This document shows positions 17,905-25,549 of a stretch of 64,000 bases of DNA, one piece after another. The stretch lies in contig NZ_JNZD01000001.1 of assembly GCF_000725495.1 (NCBI RefSeq), forward strand, positions 62,001 to 126,000, in the 5' to 3' direction. Each line of letters opens with the position of its first letter. Position 1 is the first letter of the stretch. The notes under the pieces were generated by a model that saw only the letters and a program-made list of their open reading frames with translations, was not told the DNA's origin and ran no database searches. Made by a program: the position numbers and the translations under genes. Source of the stretch: Streptomyces aureus (lineage in GTDB: Bacteria > Actinomycetota > Actinomycetes > Streptomycetales > Streptomycetaceae).

Positions 17905-18159
17905 ACCAACGTCGGCCCGGGACGACCCGGGCCGACGTTCCGGCCCCGGCGCCCGCCCCGGACAGCCTCCCGGCAACCCCCACGCCCGCCCCCGCCGCAG
18001 GATTCCGGCCGTCTCCCGCAGCGCACCGGAAGCCGATCCGACGGAGCGTTAGCACCGTCTCCACCCCCCGACCGGGCGGCGCGCCGGGGGTCGTTCAAGG
18101 GAACCCGCACGGGCGAGCAAAGCTCGCGAATACCCCGTGCGGAACGCACAGTTCGGGGT

Positions 18160-19359
18160 GTGACCCACCCGAGCACCCTCACTCGCCCCGCTCTCCCGGA
18201 GCCCGGCACCCGTGCCGTCCGTCCGTCCCGCGCCCCACGCGGTCTGCCGGCCGCCGCGATCACGGCACTCGGACTGTTCGCCGCCGCCCGCCTGGCCGGC
18301 CTCCTCGTGCTCGCCGGGACCGCCTGGGCCACCGGCGGGCATCCGGTCGCCCTGCTCGCGCGGTCCTGGGACTCGGCCTGGTACCTGGGGATCGCCGCGC
18401 ACGGCTACGGCAGGACGCTTTATTTCCACCCCACGGTCGTCCACAGCGACCTCGCGTTCTTCCCGCTCTACCCGGCCCTGGTCCGGGCCGTCACCACGCT
18501 GACGCCGCTGACCGGGGGCTCGGCCGGCCTGCTGGTCTCCTGGACCGCGGCGGCCGCCGCCGCGTGCGGGGTGTACGCGATCGGGGCCCGGCTGCACGGC
18601 CGGGCGGTCGGTACGGCCCTGGTGCTGCTGTGGGGCCTGCTGCCGCACTCGGTCGTGCTGTCGATGGCGTACACCGAGCCCGTCCTGACCGCGTTCGCCG
18701 CCTGGTCGCTGTACGCGGTGCTCGACGGGCGCTGGCTGTGGGCGGGCTCGCTGGCGGCGCTCGCCGGACTGTCCCGGCCCAACGGCTTCGCGGTGGCCGC
18801 CGCGGTGCTCGTGGCGGCGGCGCACGAGGTCTGGCGCCACCGCGGAAAAGTTACCCACAGGGTGTGGACAGGCGCGGCGCTCGCCCCGGCCGGCTGGGCC
18901 GGCTACGTGCTGTGGGTGGGACACCGCGAGGGCGCCCCGCTCGGCGGCTACTTCCAGGTGCAGCGGCTGTGGGGCTCACGCTTCGACCTCGGCGAGGGGT
19001 CGCTCCACTTCGTCAAGCACCTGCTGTTGCACGGGGACCGGTTCGTGTTCCCCATGACGATGGTGATCGTCGCCGCGGCCGTGCTGCTGTACGCGCTGCT
19101 GGCCGCGGACAAGGCGCCCCTGCCGCTGCTGGTCTACAGCGGCGTCCTGCTGCTGATCGCGCTGGGCGGCTCGGGCTTCTTCGAGTCCAAGCCGCGCTTC
19201 CTGCTCCCGGCCTTCCCGCTGCTGCTGCCGCTGGCCCGGGCGCTGGTGCGCACGGCGAGAGCCCGGCCCTGGCACGCGACCCTGGTGGTCGGTGCCCTGG
19301 CCGGGCTCTCGTTCGCCTACGGCGCGTATCTGGTCGTGATCGCGCACACCCCGCTCTAG
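18160..19359 (+). CDS. PIG-V-like polytopic mannosyltransferase
   Basis: A 399-residue membrane protein with about ten hydrophobic segments, similar to the PIG-V/GT76-type glycosyltransferases that use polyprenyl-phosphate sugars. SWDSAWYLGIAAHGYG in the first extracellular loop, FFPLYPALVRAV and the SMAYTEPVLTAFAAWSLYAV and LAGLSRPNGFAVA segments are the recognisable motifs; DSAWYL carries the acidic residue expected for catalysis. It likely decorates cell-wall glycans or secreted proteins with mannose from the outside (family knowledge, not proven for this group). Start GTG 18160. The 255 bases before it contain only GC-rich non-coding DNA. Confidence 0.82.
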   Translation: MTHPSTLTRPALPEPGTRAVRPSRAPRGLPAAAITALGLFAAARLAGLLVLAGTAWATGGHPVALLARSWDSAWYLGIAAHGYGRTLYFHPTVVHSDLAFFPLYPALVRAVTTLTPLTGGSAGLLVSWTAAAAAACGVYAIGARLHGRAVGTALVLLWGLLPHSVVLSMAYTEPVLTAFAAWSLYAVLDGRWLWAGSLAALAGLSRPNGFAVAAAVLVAAAHEVWRHRGKVTHRVWTGAALAPAGWAGYVLWVGHREGAPLGGYFQVQRLWGSRFDLGEGSLHFVKHLLLHGDRFVFPMTMVIVAAAVLLYALLAADKAPLPLLVYSGVLLLIALGGSGFFESKPRFLLPAFPLLLPLARALVRTARARPWHATLVVGALAGLSFAYGAYLVVIAHTPL

Positions 19360-19433
19360 GAACGGTTTCGGGCGCGGGTCAGCGCAGCGGCGCGCGCCGG
19401 TGCGGGGACGGGCCGGAGGGGGCCTGAGGGGCC

Positions 19434-19967
19434 CTACTCTTCCTCGTCGTCCCCGGGCTTGTCCGCCTCGTTGATCTCCTGCTCCAGGCCGAGCTGCTCG
19501 ACGAGCCACTTGTCGAACTCGATGGCGGCGCGCACCCAGCTGACCGTGGAGGACACGAAGTGCTCCAGGCTGACGCCGGTGCCGATCAGCATCTGCGCCT
19601 CGCCGATCAGGCGGACGGTGCCGTCGTCGTGGGTGTGGCTGTAGACCTTGGGCCACAGCGTGCGGCGGTTCCAGTCGTCGATCGACTCGAGGAGCGCGGG
19701 CTTCTCCTCCAGCTGGTGCGGCCGGTCGTAGAACGTCCGCACCGAGAAGACCTGCTGGTCAGCCTCGCCACGGAACATGAAGTACGTACGGAACTCCTCC
19801 CACGGCGCCGCGAGGTCACCCTCGTCGTCGACGACGTACTTCAGCTCCATCTGCTCCAGGAGCTGCTTCACGAGGTCCTGATCCGGGACCACGGGGCCGG
19901 CGGGGCCGCCGGGCTGCGGCTCGGGCTGGCCCCCGAAATTCGGAATCGAGGACGGGTCGATGCTCAC
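19434..19967 (-). CDS. YbjN domain-containing protein
   Basis: A 177-residue cytoplasmic protein with a YbjN (type III secretion chaperone-like) fold. The Pro-rich N terminus leads to DQDLVKQLLEQMELKYVVDD, then WEEFRTYFMFRGEADQQVF and the helical WNRRTLWPKVYSHTHDDG, and ends with an acidic tail. YbjN proteins are linked to stress tolerance, but no activity is known. Start GTG 19967 has AAGGGA nine bases upstream. Lies downstream of clpB on the same strand but behind a terminator, so probably a separate unit. Confidence 0.87.
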   Translation of the reverse strand: MSIDPSSIPNFGGQPEPQPGGPAGPVVPDQDLVKQLLEQMELKYVVDDEGDLAAPWEEFRTYFMFRGEADQQVFSVRTFYDRPHQLEEKPALLESIDDWNRRTLWPKVYSHTHDDGTVRLIGEAQMLIGTGVSLEHFVSSTVSWVRAAIEFDKWLVEQLGLEQEINEADKPGDDEEE

Positions 19968-20097
19968 CGTGTATTTCCCTTCGTACGGATACCGCCATCC
20001 TCTCTCATGCGGGGCGGGGAGTGGCAACCTCTGGCGGGCCCTGTCCGCCGGGGGCTGACAAGATCCGGTCACGTACGGGCATCGGCGGGGCAAAGGA

Positions 20098-20129
20098 AAG
20101 GGGCCCGCGGCACACCGCCGCGGGCCCTT
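20098..20129 (-). terminator. Terminator downstream of clpB
   Basis: Stem of 13 to 14 base pairs built on GGGCCCGCGGC with an ACACC loop, flanked by A/T residues on both sides. About 210 bases beyond the clpB stop and before the YbjN gene. Confidence 0.75.
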
Positions 20130-20159
20130 CCGTGCCGGTTCCGGCCCCGCCGCCCGGGC

Positions 20160-20335
20160 GGGTCGCGGCGCCCGATCCCTGGCCGACCCGGCAGCCGTAC
20201 CACCGCCGAGCCCATTGGCCGTGCCGGGCTCGATTCCGGTGCCGGTGCCGACCCGGCAGCCCTACCGCCGCGAGCCCGGTGCCGGCCCGCAGCCCTACCG
20301 CCGCCGAGCCCGGTGCCGGTGCCGGGCCCAGTGCC
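20160..20335. repeat. Degenerate 33-base repeats after clpB
   Basis: Three imperfect copies of a unit reading roughly CAGCCCTACCGCCG followed by AGCCCGGTGCCGG fill the space between the clpB stop and its presumed terminator. No coding potential is evident. Together with the terminator they account for the 370-base gap between the YbjN gene and clpB. Confidence 0.6.
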
Positions 20336-20337
20336 GG

Positions 20338-22950
20338 CTACAGCGTCTTGCCCGTAGCCGGTCCCACGATCAGGCCGTCGCCGAAGGCGTCCACCCGGAC
20401 CGTGTCGCCGTCCTTGACCTCGCCCGCCAGGATCTCCTTGGCCAGCCGGTCGCCGATGGCCGTCTGGACGAGGCGCCGCAGCGGCCGTGCTCCGTACGCC
20501 GGGTCGTTGCCCTCCTCCGCGAGCCAGGCCAGCGCCGCGTCGGTGACCTCCAGGGTGAGCCGGCGCTCGGCCAGCCGGCGCGCCAGGGCGTCGATCTGGA
20601 GCCTGGCGATGCGCTCCAGCTCCGCCTGGTCGAGGGCGGAGAAGATCACGAGGTCGTCCAGCCGGTTCAGGAACTCCGGCTTGAAGGACGCACGGACGAC
20701 GTCCAGGACCTGCCGTCTGCGCTCCTCGTCGGAGGCCGCCGGATCGGCGAGGCTCTGCCCGCTCAGGAACTGGCTGCCCAGGTTCGAGGTGAGGATCAGG
20801 ATGGTGTTGCGGAAGTCGACCGTCCGCCCCTGGCCGTCCGTCAGCCGCCCGTCGTCCAGCACCTGGAGCAGGATGTCGAAGACCTCGGGGTGCGCCTTCT
20901 CCACCTCGTCCAGCAGGATCACGCTGTACGGGCGCCGGCGCACCGCCTCGGTGAGCTGGCCGCCCTCCTCGTAGCCGATGTACCCGGGCGGCGCTCCGAC
21001 CAGCCGGGCCACACTGTGCTTCTCGCCGTACTCCGACATGTCGATGCGGACCATCGCCCGCTCGTCGTCGAAGAGGAAGTCGGCCAGCGCCTTGGCGAGT
21101 TCGGTCTTGCCGACGCCCGTGGGGCCGAGGAAGAGGAAGGAGCCGGTGGGCCGGTCCGGGTCGGCGATCCCGGCGCGGGTGCGCCGCACGGCGTCGGACA
21201 CCGCCCCCACGGCCTCGCTCTGGCCGATCAGCCGGCGGCCCAGCTCCGCCTCCATGCGCAGCAGCTTCTGCGTCTCGCCCTCCAGGAGGCGGCCGGCGGG
21301 GATGCCGGTCCAGGCGCCGACGACGTCCGCGATGTCGTCCGGCCCGACCTCCTCCTTCACCATGGTGTCCTTGGAGACCTCCTCCTCGGCCTGGGAGGCT
21401 TCCTCCAAGTCCCGCTCCAGCGTGGGGATCTCGCCGTAGAGCAGCTTGGAGGCGGTGTCGAAGTCGCCGTCGCGCTGGGCGCGTTCGGCCTGGCCGCGCA
21501 GTTCGTCGAGCTTCTCCTTCAGCTCACCGACGCGGTTGAGGGACTGCTTCTCCTTCTCCCAGCGGGCGTTGAGACCGCGCAGCTCCTCCTCCTTGTCGGC
21601 GAGGTCGCGGCGCAGCCGCTCCAGCCGCTCCCTGCTGGCGGCGTCCGTCTCCTTGCCGATGGCCAGCTCCTCCATCTTGAGCCGGTCGACGACGCGCTGG
21701 AGCTCGTCGATCTCGACCGGGGAGGAGTCGATCTCCATGCGCAGCCGTGAGGCCGCCTCGTCGACGAGGTCGATGGCCTTGTCGGGGAGGAAGCGGGAGG
21801 TGATGTAGCGGTCGGACAGGCTCGCGGCGGCCACCAGGGCCGAGTCGGCGATCTGGACCTTGTGGTGCGCCTCGTAGCGTCCCTTGAGTCCGCGCAGGAT
21901 GGCGATGGTGTCCTCGACCGTCGGTTCGGCGACCAGCACCTGCTGGAAGCGCCGTTCCAGCGCGGGGTCCTTCTCGATCCGTTCGCGGTACTCGTCGAGG
22001 GTGGTGGCGCCCACCATGCGCAGCTCACCGCGGGCGAGCATGGGCTTGAGCATGTTGCCGGCGTCCATCGCGGAGTCGCCGCCCGCGCCGGCGCCCACGA
22101 CGGTGTGCAGTTCGTCGATGAAGGTGATGATCTGCCCGTCGGAGTCCTTGATCTCCGCGAGCACGGTCTTCAGACGCTCCTCGAACTCGCCCCGATACTT
22201 CGCGCCGGCGACCATCGCGCCCAGGTCGAGCGAGACGAGCCGCTTGTTCCGGAGGGACTCGGGCACGTCCCCCTTCACGATCCGCTGGGCGAGGCCCTCG
22301 ACGACGGCGGTCTTGCCGACACCGGGCTCGCCGATCAGGACGGGGTTGTTCTTCGTACGGCGGGACAGGACCTGCACGACCCGGCGGATCTCGTGGTCCC
22401 GGCCGATGACGGGGTCGAGTCTGCCCTCGCGGGCCGCGGCGGTGAAGTCGGTGCCGAACTTCTCGAGCGCCTTGTACTGGCCCTCGGGGTCCGCGGTCGT
22501 CACCCGGCGCCCTCCTCTGGTCTTCTGGAACGCGTCGAGCAGCTTCCTGGCGCCGGCGCCCTGCCCGGAGAGTACGTCGGCGACCGCTCCGCCCTTCGCG
22601 GCGATGCCGATGAGCAGGTGTTCGGTGGAGATGAACTCGTCGCCGAGTTCCTTGGCGCGCTCGGCGGCGTCGGCGATGACGGCGAGCGTCTCACGGTTGG
22701 GCTGCGGGGGCGCGACGGTGGAGCCGGTCACGCTGGGCAGGCCGGCGAGCACCCGCTCGGTGCCGGCCCGCACCGATGCCTGGTCGGCGTCCACGGCCGC
22801 CAGCAGATCGATGAGGTTCTCGTTGTCCTGCCCCTCCAGCAGAGCGAGCAGCAGGTGGGCGGGGGTGAGGTCGGGGTGCCCCTCCCGCACCGCGCGGTTG
22901 CTGGCCGCGTTGATCGCGTCCCGGCTCCTGTTGGTCAGCTCGGCGTCCAC
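20338..22950 (-). CDS. clpB: ATP-dependent chaperone ClpB
   Basis: An 870-residue Hsp100 disaggregase that works with DnaK to resolubilise aggregated proteins. It has an N-terminal Clp_N repeat domain (1-145), AAA1 with Walker A GEPGVGKT (about 210), a long coiled-coil middle domain (about 410-530, rich in Glu, Lys and Arg), and AAA2 with [14 protein letters not shown] (about 610). No ClpP loop motif is evident, as expected for ClpB rather than ClpA/C. Start GTG 22950 follows GGAGGAG. A HAIR operator lies 61 bases upstream, so HspR encoded at 30.5 kb should repress it. Confidence 0.97.
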   Translation of the reverse strand: MDAELTNRSRDAINAASNRAVREGHPDLTPAHLLLALLEGQDNENLIDLLAAVDADQASVRAGTERVLAGLPSVTGSTVAPPQPNRETLAVIADAAERAKELGDEFISTEHLLIGIAAKGGAVADVLSGQGAGARKLLDAFQKTRGGRRVTTADPEGQYKALEKFGTDFTAAAREGRLDPVIGRDHEIRRVVQVLSRRTKNNPVLIGEPGVGKTAVVEGLAQRIVKGDVPESLRNKRLVSLDLGAMVAGAKYRGEFEERLKTVLAEIKDSDGQIITFIDELHTVVGAGAGGDSAMDAGNMLKPMLARGELRMVGATTLDEYRERIEKDPALERRFQQVLVAEPTVEDTIAILRGLKGRYEAHHKVQIADSALVAAASLSDRYITSRFLPDKAIDLVDEAASRLRMEIDSSPVEIDELQRVVDRLKMEELAIGKETDAASRERLERLRRDLADKEEELRGLNARWEKEKQSLNRVGELKEKLDELRGQAERAQRDGDFDTASKLLYGEIPTLERDLEEASQAEEEVSKDTMVKEEVGPDDIADVVGAWTGIPAGRLLEGETQKLLRMEAELGRRLIGQSEAVGAVSDAVRRTRAGIADPDRPTGSFLFLGPTGVGKTELAKALADFLFDDERAMVRIDMSEYGEKHSVARLVGAPPGYIGYEEGGQLTEAVRRRPYSVILLDEVEKAHPEVFDILLQVLDDGRLTDGQGRTVDFRNTILILTSNLGSQFLSGQSLADPAASDEERRRQVLDVVRASFKPEFLNRLDDLVIFSALDQAELERIARLQIDALARRLAERRLTLEVTDAALAWLAEEGNDPAYGARPLRRLVQTAIGDRLAKEILAGEVKDGDTVRVDAFGDGLIVGPATGKTL

Positions 22951-23010
22951 GTTCGCGTTCTCCTCCTCCTGATGTCCTGACCGTTGTCTGACTCATCCAG
23001 CGTACACAAA

Positions 23011-23031
23011 GTTGAGTCTATTCCGCTCAAG
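23011..23031 (-). promoter_or_regulatory. HAIR (HspR) operator of clpB
   Basis: GTTGAGT-N7-GCTCAAG, which matches the HAIR consensus CTTGAGT-N7-ACTCAAG except for one position at each end. It is centred about 70 bases before the clpB start. HspR bound here, with DnaK as corepressor, represses clpB at normal temperature (established for Streptomyces). Confidence 0.9.
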
Positions 23032-23079
23032 GCTGGAAGGGCGGGAAAACGACGGCCACGAGGCGTAGATTCAGGCCTC

Positions 23080-23493
23080 ATGGCCTCCCATCCGGTGGAT
23101 CCGCGACAGCCCGACGCCGCCTATCTGAGCTTCTGGCGCGAACGCCACCTGTGCACGCTGACCACCCTCCGGCCCGACGGCAGCCCGCATGTCGTACCCG
23201 TCGGCGTTACATACGACCCCGAGGCCGGTCTCGCTCGGGTGATCACGAACAAGTCCAGCCGGAAGGTGGCCCACGTGCTGGCCGCCGGGCCGGCCGGGGC
23301 ACGGGTGGCGGTCTGCCAGGTGGACGGCGCGCGCTGGGCGACGCTGGAGGGCCTGGCCCGGGTGCGGACGGAACCGGAGCGCGTCGCGGAGGCGGTACGG
23401 CGCTACGCGGAGCGCTACGAGCGCATGCCGTCGCCGAACCCGGCCCGGGTGGCGATCGAGATCGAACTCACGGCGGCGATGGGCCGCGGATGA
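23080..23493 (+). CDS. PPOX-class flavin- or F420-dependent protein
   Basis: A 137-residue split-barrel protein of the pyridoxamine 5'-phosphate oxidase family. FWRERHLCTLTTLRPDGSPHVVPVGVTYD is the usual N-terminal strand pair, followed by a cofactor-phosphate segment ITNKSSRKVAHVL and WATLEGLARV. Members of this actinobacterial branch bind FMN or F420 and reduce diverse substrates; the cofactor cannot be told apart here. A -10-like TAGATT at 23066-23071 ends only eight bases before the ATG, so the mRNA is probably leaderless. The gene is divergent from clpB. Confidence 0.85.
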   Translation: MASHPVDPRQPDAAYLSFWRERHLCTLTTLRPDGSPHVVPVGVTYDPEAGLARVITNKSSRKVAHVLAAGPAGARVAVCQVDGARWATLEGLARVRTEPERVAEAVRRYAERYERMPSPNPARVAIEIELTAAMGRG

Positions 23494-23568
23494 GGACGGG
23501 TGCGGGCGTCCCGCGGCCCTCGCGCGCACGGGTCGGACGAGGGCGATACCAGGATTTATCCCCGGAAA

Positions 23569-23609
23569 CTGCAGCGGCGTCACCGTGTTCAGGTCACGGT
23601 GACGCCGCT
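23569..23609. terminator. Bidirectional terminator
   Basis: A perfect 17-base-pair stem (GCAGCGGCGTCACCGTG and complement) with a 7-base loop. It lies between the 3' ends of the PPOX gene (plus) and the Rieske-like gene (minus); the minus-strand side continues AGTTTCC. Confidence 0.88.
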
Positions 23610-23654
23610 GCGGGGGGAAGTACCTGCGCGATCTACTACGACGGGGGAATCGCG

Positions 23655-23990
23655 TCAGGCACTGCGGGGGGTGGCTGCGATGGTCTCGACGTCCGGGACG
23701 TCGGGTCCGGTGAGCTGGTGGTCACGCTGGTCGAGGTTCACGAAGATCATGCCGTACCGGATGGCGCACCGGACGGGCTGCGGCGCCCCCCGAGGCCGCC
23801 GCAGACACCGGTACGCCCGTACGTCCTCGTCGTCGTCGCGGGTGACGACGACGGGCTCCCCGAAGACGGTCACCATCAGCGAGTCACCGCTGTAGGGGAT
23901 GGCGGTGACCAGGTCGATGAAGTGCCAGCCGGAGCGGTAGGCGGTGGCCATCTCGCGGCGGAAGGAACGGTCGTCGGGAGGAATGCTCAT
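23655..23990 (-). CDS. Degenerate Rieske-type domain protein
   Basis: A 111-residue protein resembling the N-terminal Rieske domain of ring-hydroxylating oxygenase alpha subunits. PPDDRSFRREM, SGWHFIDLVTAIPYSGDSL, FGEPVVVTRDDDEDVRAYR and GMIFVNLD follow the family order. The iron-sulphur motifs are broken: CLRRPRGA stands where C-x-H-R-G-A is expected, and only CAIRY lies where C-x2-H should be. Both His ligands are missing and the C-to-C spacing is short. A normal [2Fe-2S] cluster is therefore unlikely. The ATG at 23990 overlaps the stop of the DSGWT-repeat gene as ATGA, so the two are translationally coupled. Function unknown. Confidence 0.7.
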   Translation of the reverse strand: MSIPPDDRSFRREMATAYRSGWHFIDLVTAIPYSGDSLMVTVFGEPVVVTRDDDEDVRAYRCLRRPRGAPQPVRCAIRYGMIFVNLDQRDHQLTGPDVPDVETIAATPRSA

Positions 23991-24379
23991 GCGTCTGCGC
24001 TCGCGGAGACGATCGTCCAGCCGCTGTCCGCCAGGGGCGCCGCGGTCCAGCCGCTGTCCTCCAGGGACACCTTCACGCTGGTCCAGCCACTGTCGCCGGG
24101 AAGCGCCGCGGCCTCGACGTCGGTCCAGCCACTGTCCGCCGGACCGGCCTCGACGTCGGTCCAGCCACTGTCCGCCGGACCGGCCTCGGCGGCGGTCCAG
24201 CCGCTGTCCGCCAGGGACGCCTTCACGCTGGTCCAACCGCTGTCCGGGCCGGCCCAGGACCGGGCACCCCCGGCATCAAGACCCGAGGCCCCCAGGGAGC
24301 CGGACGCCACAGCGACAGAGAAGACTGCGGCAAGCACTGAACCAAGCAATCTCGCTCGCATAGTCGGCTTCGTCCTCAC
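23987..24379 (-). CDS. Secreted DSGWT-repeat peptide
   Basis: A 124- to 130-residue product with an N-terminal signal peptide (MRARLLGSVLAAVFSVAVAS) and then seven copies of DSGWT, each followed by five to nine residues such as DVEAGPA or SVKASLA. The basic unit is 12 residues (36 bases), and two adjacent copies read DSGWTDVEAGPA and DSGWTDVEAAAL. Either GTG 24379 or ATG 24361 could be the start. The even spacing of Trp and the fixed D-S-G-W-T core suggest a ligand-binding repeat or a processed multi-core precursor; both are inference. No modifying enzyme other than the overlapping Rieske-like gene is adjacent. I know no family for it. Confidence 0.72.
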   Translation of the reverse strand: MRTKPTMRARLLGSVLAAVFSVAVASGSLGASGLDAGGARSWAGPDSGWTSVKASLADSGWTAAEAGPADSGWTDVEAGPADSGWTDVEAAALPGDSGWTSVKVSLEDSGWTAAPLADSGWTIVSASADA

Positions 24380-24459
24380 TTGATGGAATCTTCTCCCCCG
24401 TCGTCACAAGACGATGGCTCATTCAGGCACGTCAATGCCACAGCAGCGATGCATCATGT

Positions 24460-24475
24460 TCCTGCACGTTCAGGA
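24460..24475. promoter_or_regulatory. Inverted repeat in the divergent DSGWT/LuxR promoter region
   Basis: TCCTG-N6-CAGGA lies in the 113-base region between the DSGWT-repeat gene and the LuxR-type regulator. A related CAGGCACGTCA occurs about 36 bases away. LuxR-type proteins bind such short palindromes, so this could be their operator (inference). Confidence 0.35.
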
Positions 24476-24492
24476 CCCTGGGGGGTGGAGAT

Positions 24493-25488
24493 TTGCCCAC
24501 AAAGAACTCACAACCGACACATCCCCACGCTGTCACCACGTTGTGTGACGAAGGAACACGCCTTTACGCCAGTGCGTTGCACTCCGGCCGTATCACCCGG
24601 GTCGAAGTGGAAACGGCCCCTTGCCTCTTGGAGTTCGCGCTGCTTCATCCCGACCCCGACGACGAGAAGTGGCTCCGTCCGGTTCCGCCGTCGGTCGCGC
24701 TCGCCCAGCGCCTGCAGCCCCTGGAACGGGAGATCCAGGAGCGCCGCCGGCTCGCGATCGAACTGACGGACTCCTTCGACCCGTTCATCGCGATCAGCAC
24801 GCAGAGCACCGCGAGCAGCCACGCGATCACCGTTCTGGAGGGATTCGACCGGATCAACGCGGCACTCAATTCGGCCACCGCCGAGTGCCAGACGGAGATG
24901 CTGACGATCCAGCCCGGCGGCGGGCGGCCCGCCGACGCCCTGATGCAGGCGCTGGAGCGGGACCGGCCGCTGACCGACCGGGGTGTGCGCATCCGCACGC
25001 TCTACCAGCACACCGCCCGGCACAGCCAGGGGACGCTCGCCTACGTGGAGCGGATATCCGGCGGCCGGATCCAGGTCCGCACCCTCGAGGAACTCATCGA
25101 GCGGCTGATCGTCTTCGACCGGACCGTCGCCTTCATTCCGGCCAGCGACGACCGTCGGGTCGCCCTCGAACTGCGCCACCCCGGGCTCGTGCTGTACCTG
25201 AGCAAGGTCTTCGAGCAGCTCTGGCAGCGCGCGGTCCCGCTGACCGAGGACGTCCCGAACGACGTCGGCCCCAACGGCATCACCGGTGTCCAGCGCTCCA
25301 TAGCCAAGCTCCTCATCGAGGGGCACGTCGACGAGGCGATAGCCCGCCGTCTGGGCATGAACGTCCGCACCTGCCGCGCCCACATCGCCAAGCTCGCCTC
25401 CGCCCTCGGCAGCGGCAGCCGGGCCCAACTCGGCTTCCTGATAGCCCAGTCGGGGCTTCTGGACCAGTCCGGAGGAGGGGAGGAGTGA
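24493..25488 (+). CDS. LuxR-type HTH transcriptional regulator (paralogue 1)
   Basis: A 331-residue regulator. The C terminus carries a LuxR-type helix-turn-helix (about 268-325): SIAKLLIEGHVDEAIARRLG then MNVRTCRAHIAKLASALGSG. The N-terminal 250 residues have the streptomycete pattern LCDEGTRLYASALHSGRITR, LLEFALLHPDPDD, MLTIQPGGGRPADAL and IRTLYQHTARHS, then RLIVFDRTVAFIPASDDRRVALELRHPGLV split by short loops; this half resembles the effector part of TrmB-like regulators. The signal it senses is unknown. Divergent from the DSGWT-repeat gene, so likely its regulator. The TTG at 24493 follows GGGGTGGAG and is the probable start, though later starts are possible. Confidence 0.8.
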   Translation: MPTKNSQPTHPHAVTTLCDEGTRLYASALHSGRITRVEVETAPCLLEFALLHPDPDDEKWLRPVPPSVALAQRLQPLEREIQERRRLAIELTDSFDPFIAISTQSTASSHAITVLEGFDRINAALNSATAECQTEMLTIQPGGGRPADALMQALERDRPLTDRGVRIRTLYQHTARHSQGTLAYVERISGGRIQVRTLEELIERLIVFDRTVAFIPASDDRRVALELRHPGLVLYLSKVFEQLWQRAVPLTEDVPNDVGPNGITGVQRSIAKLLIEGHVDEAIARRLGMNVRTCRAHIAKLASALGSGSRAQLGFLIAQSGLLDQSGGGEE

Positions 25489-25549
25489 CCCCGGCCGGCG
25501 GCAAAGAGTCCGGGGCACACGGCGAGGGGCCGCGCGCGGACCGGCGATG

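Noticed and set aside
23151..24383. Plus-strand frame with a VQPLSA-type repeat across the DSGWT gene
   Set aside because: It is the antisense reading of the same 36-base repeat. The minus-strand frame has a signal peptide and an ATGA overlap with the next gene; the plus frame has no ribosome site.
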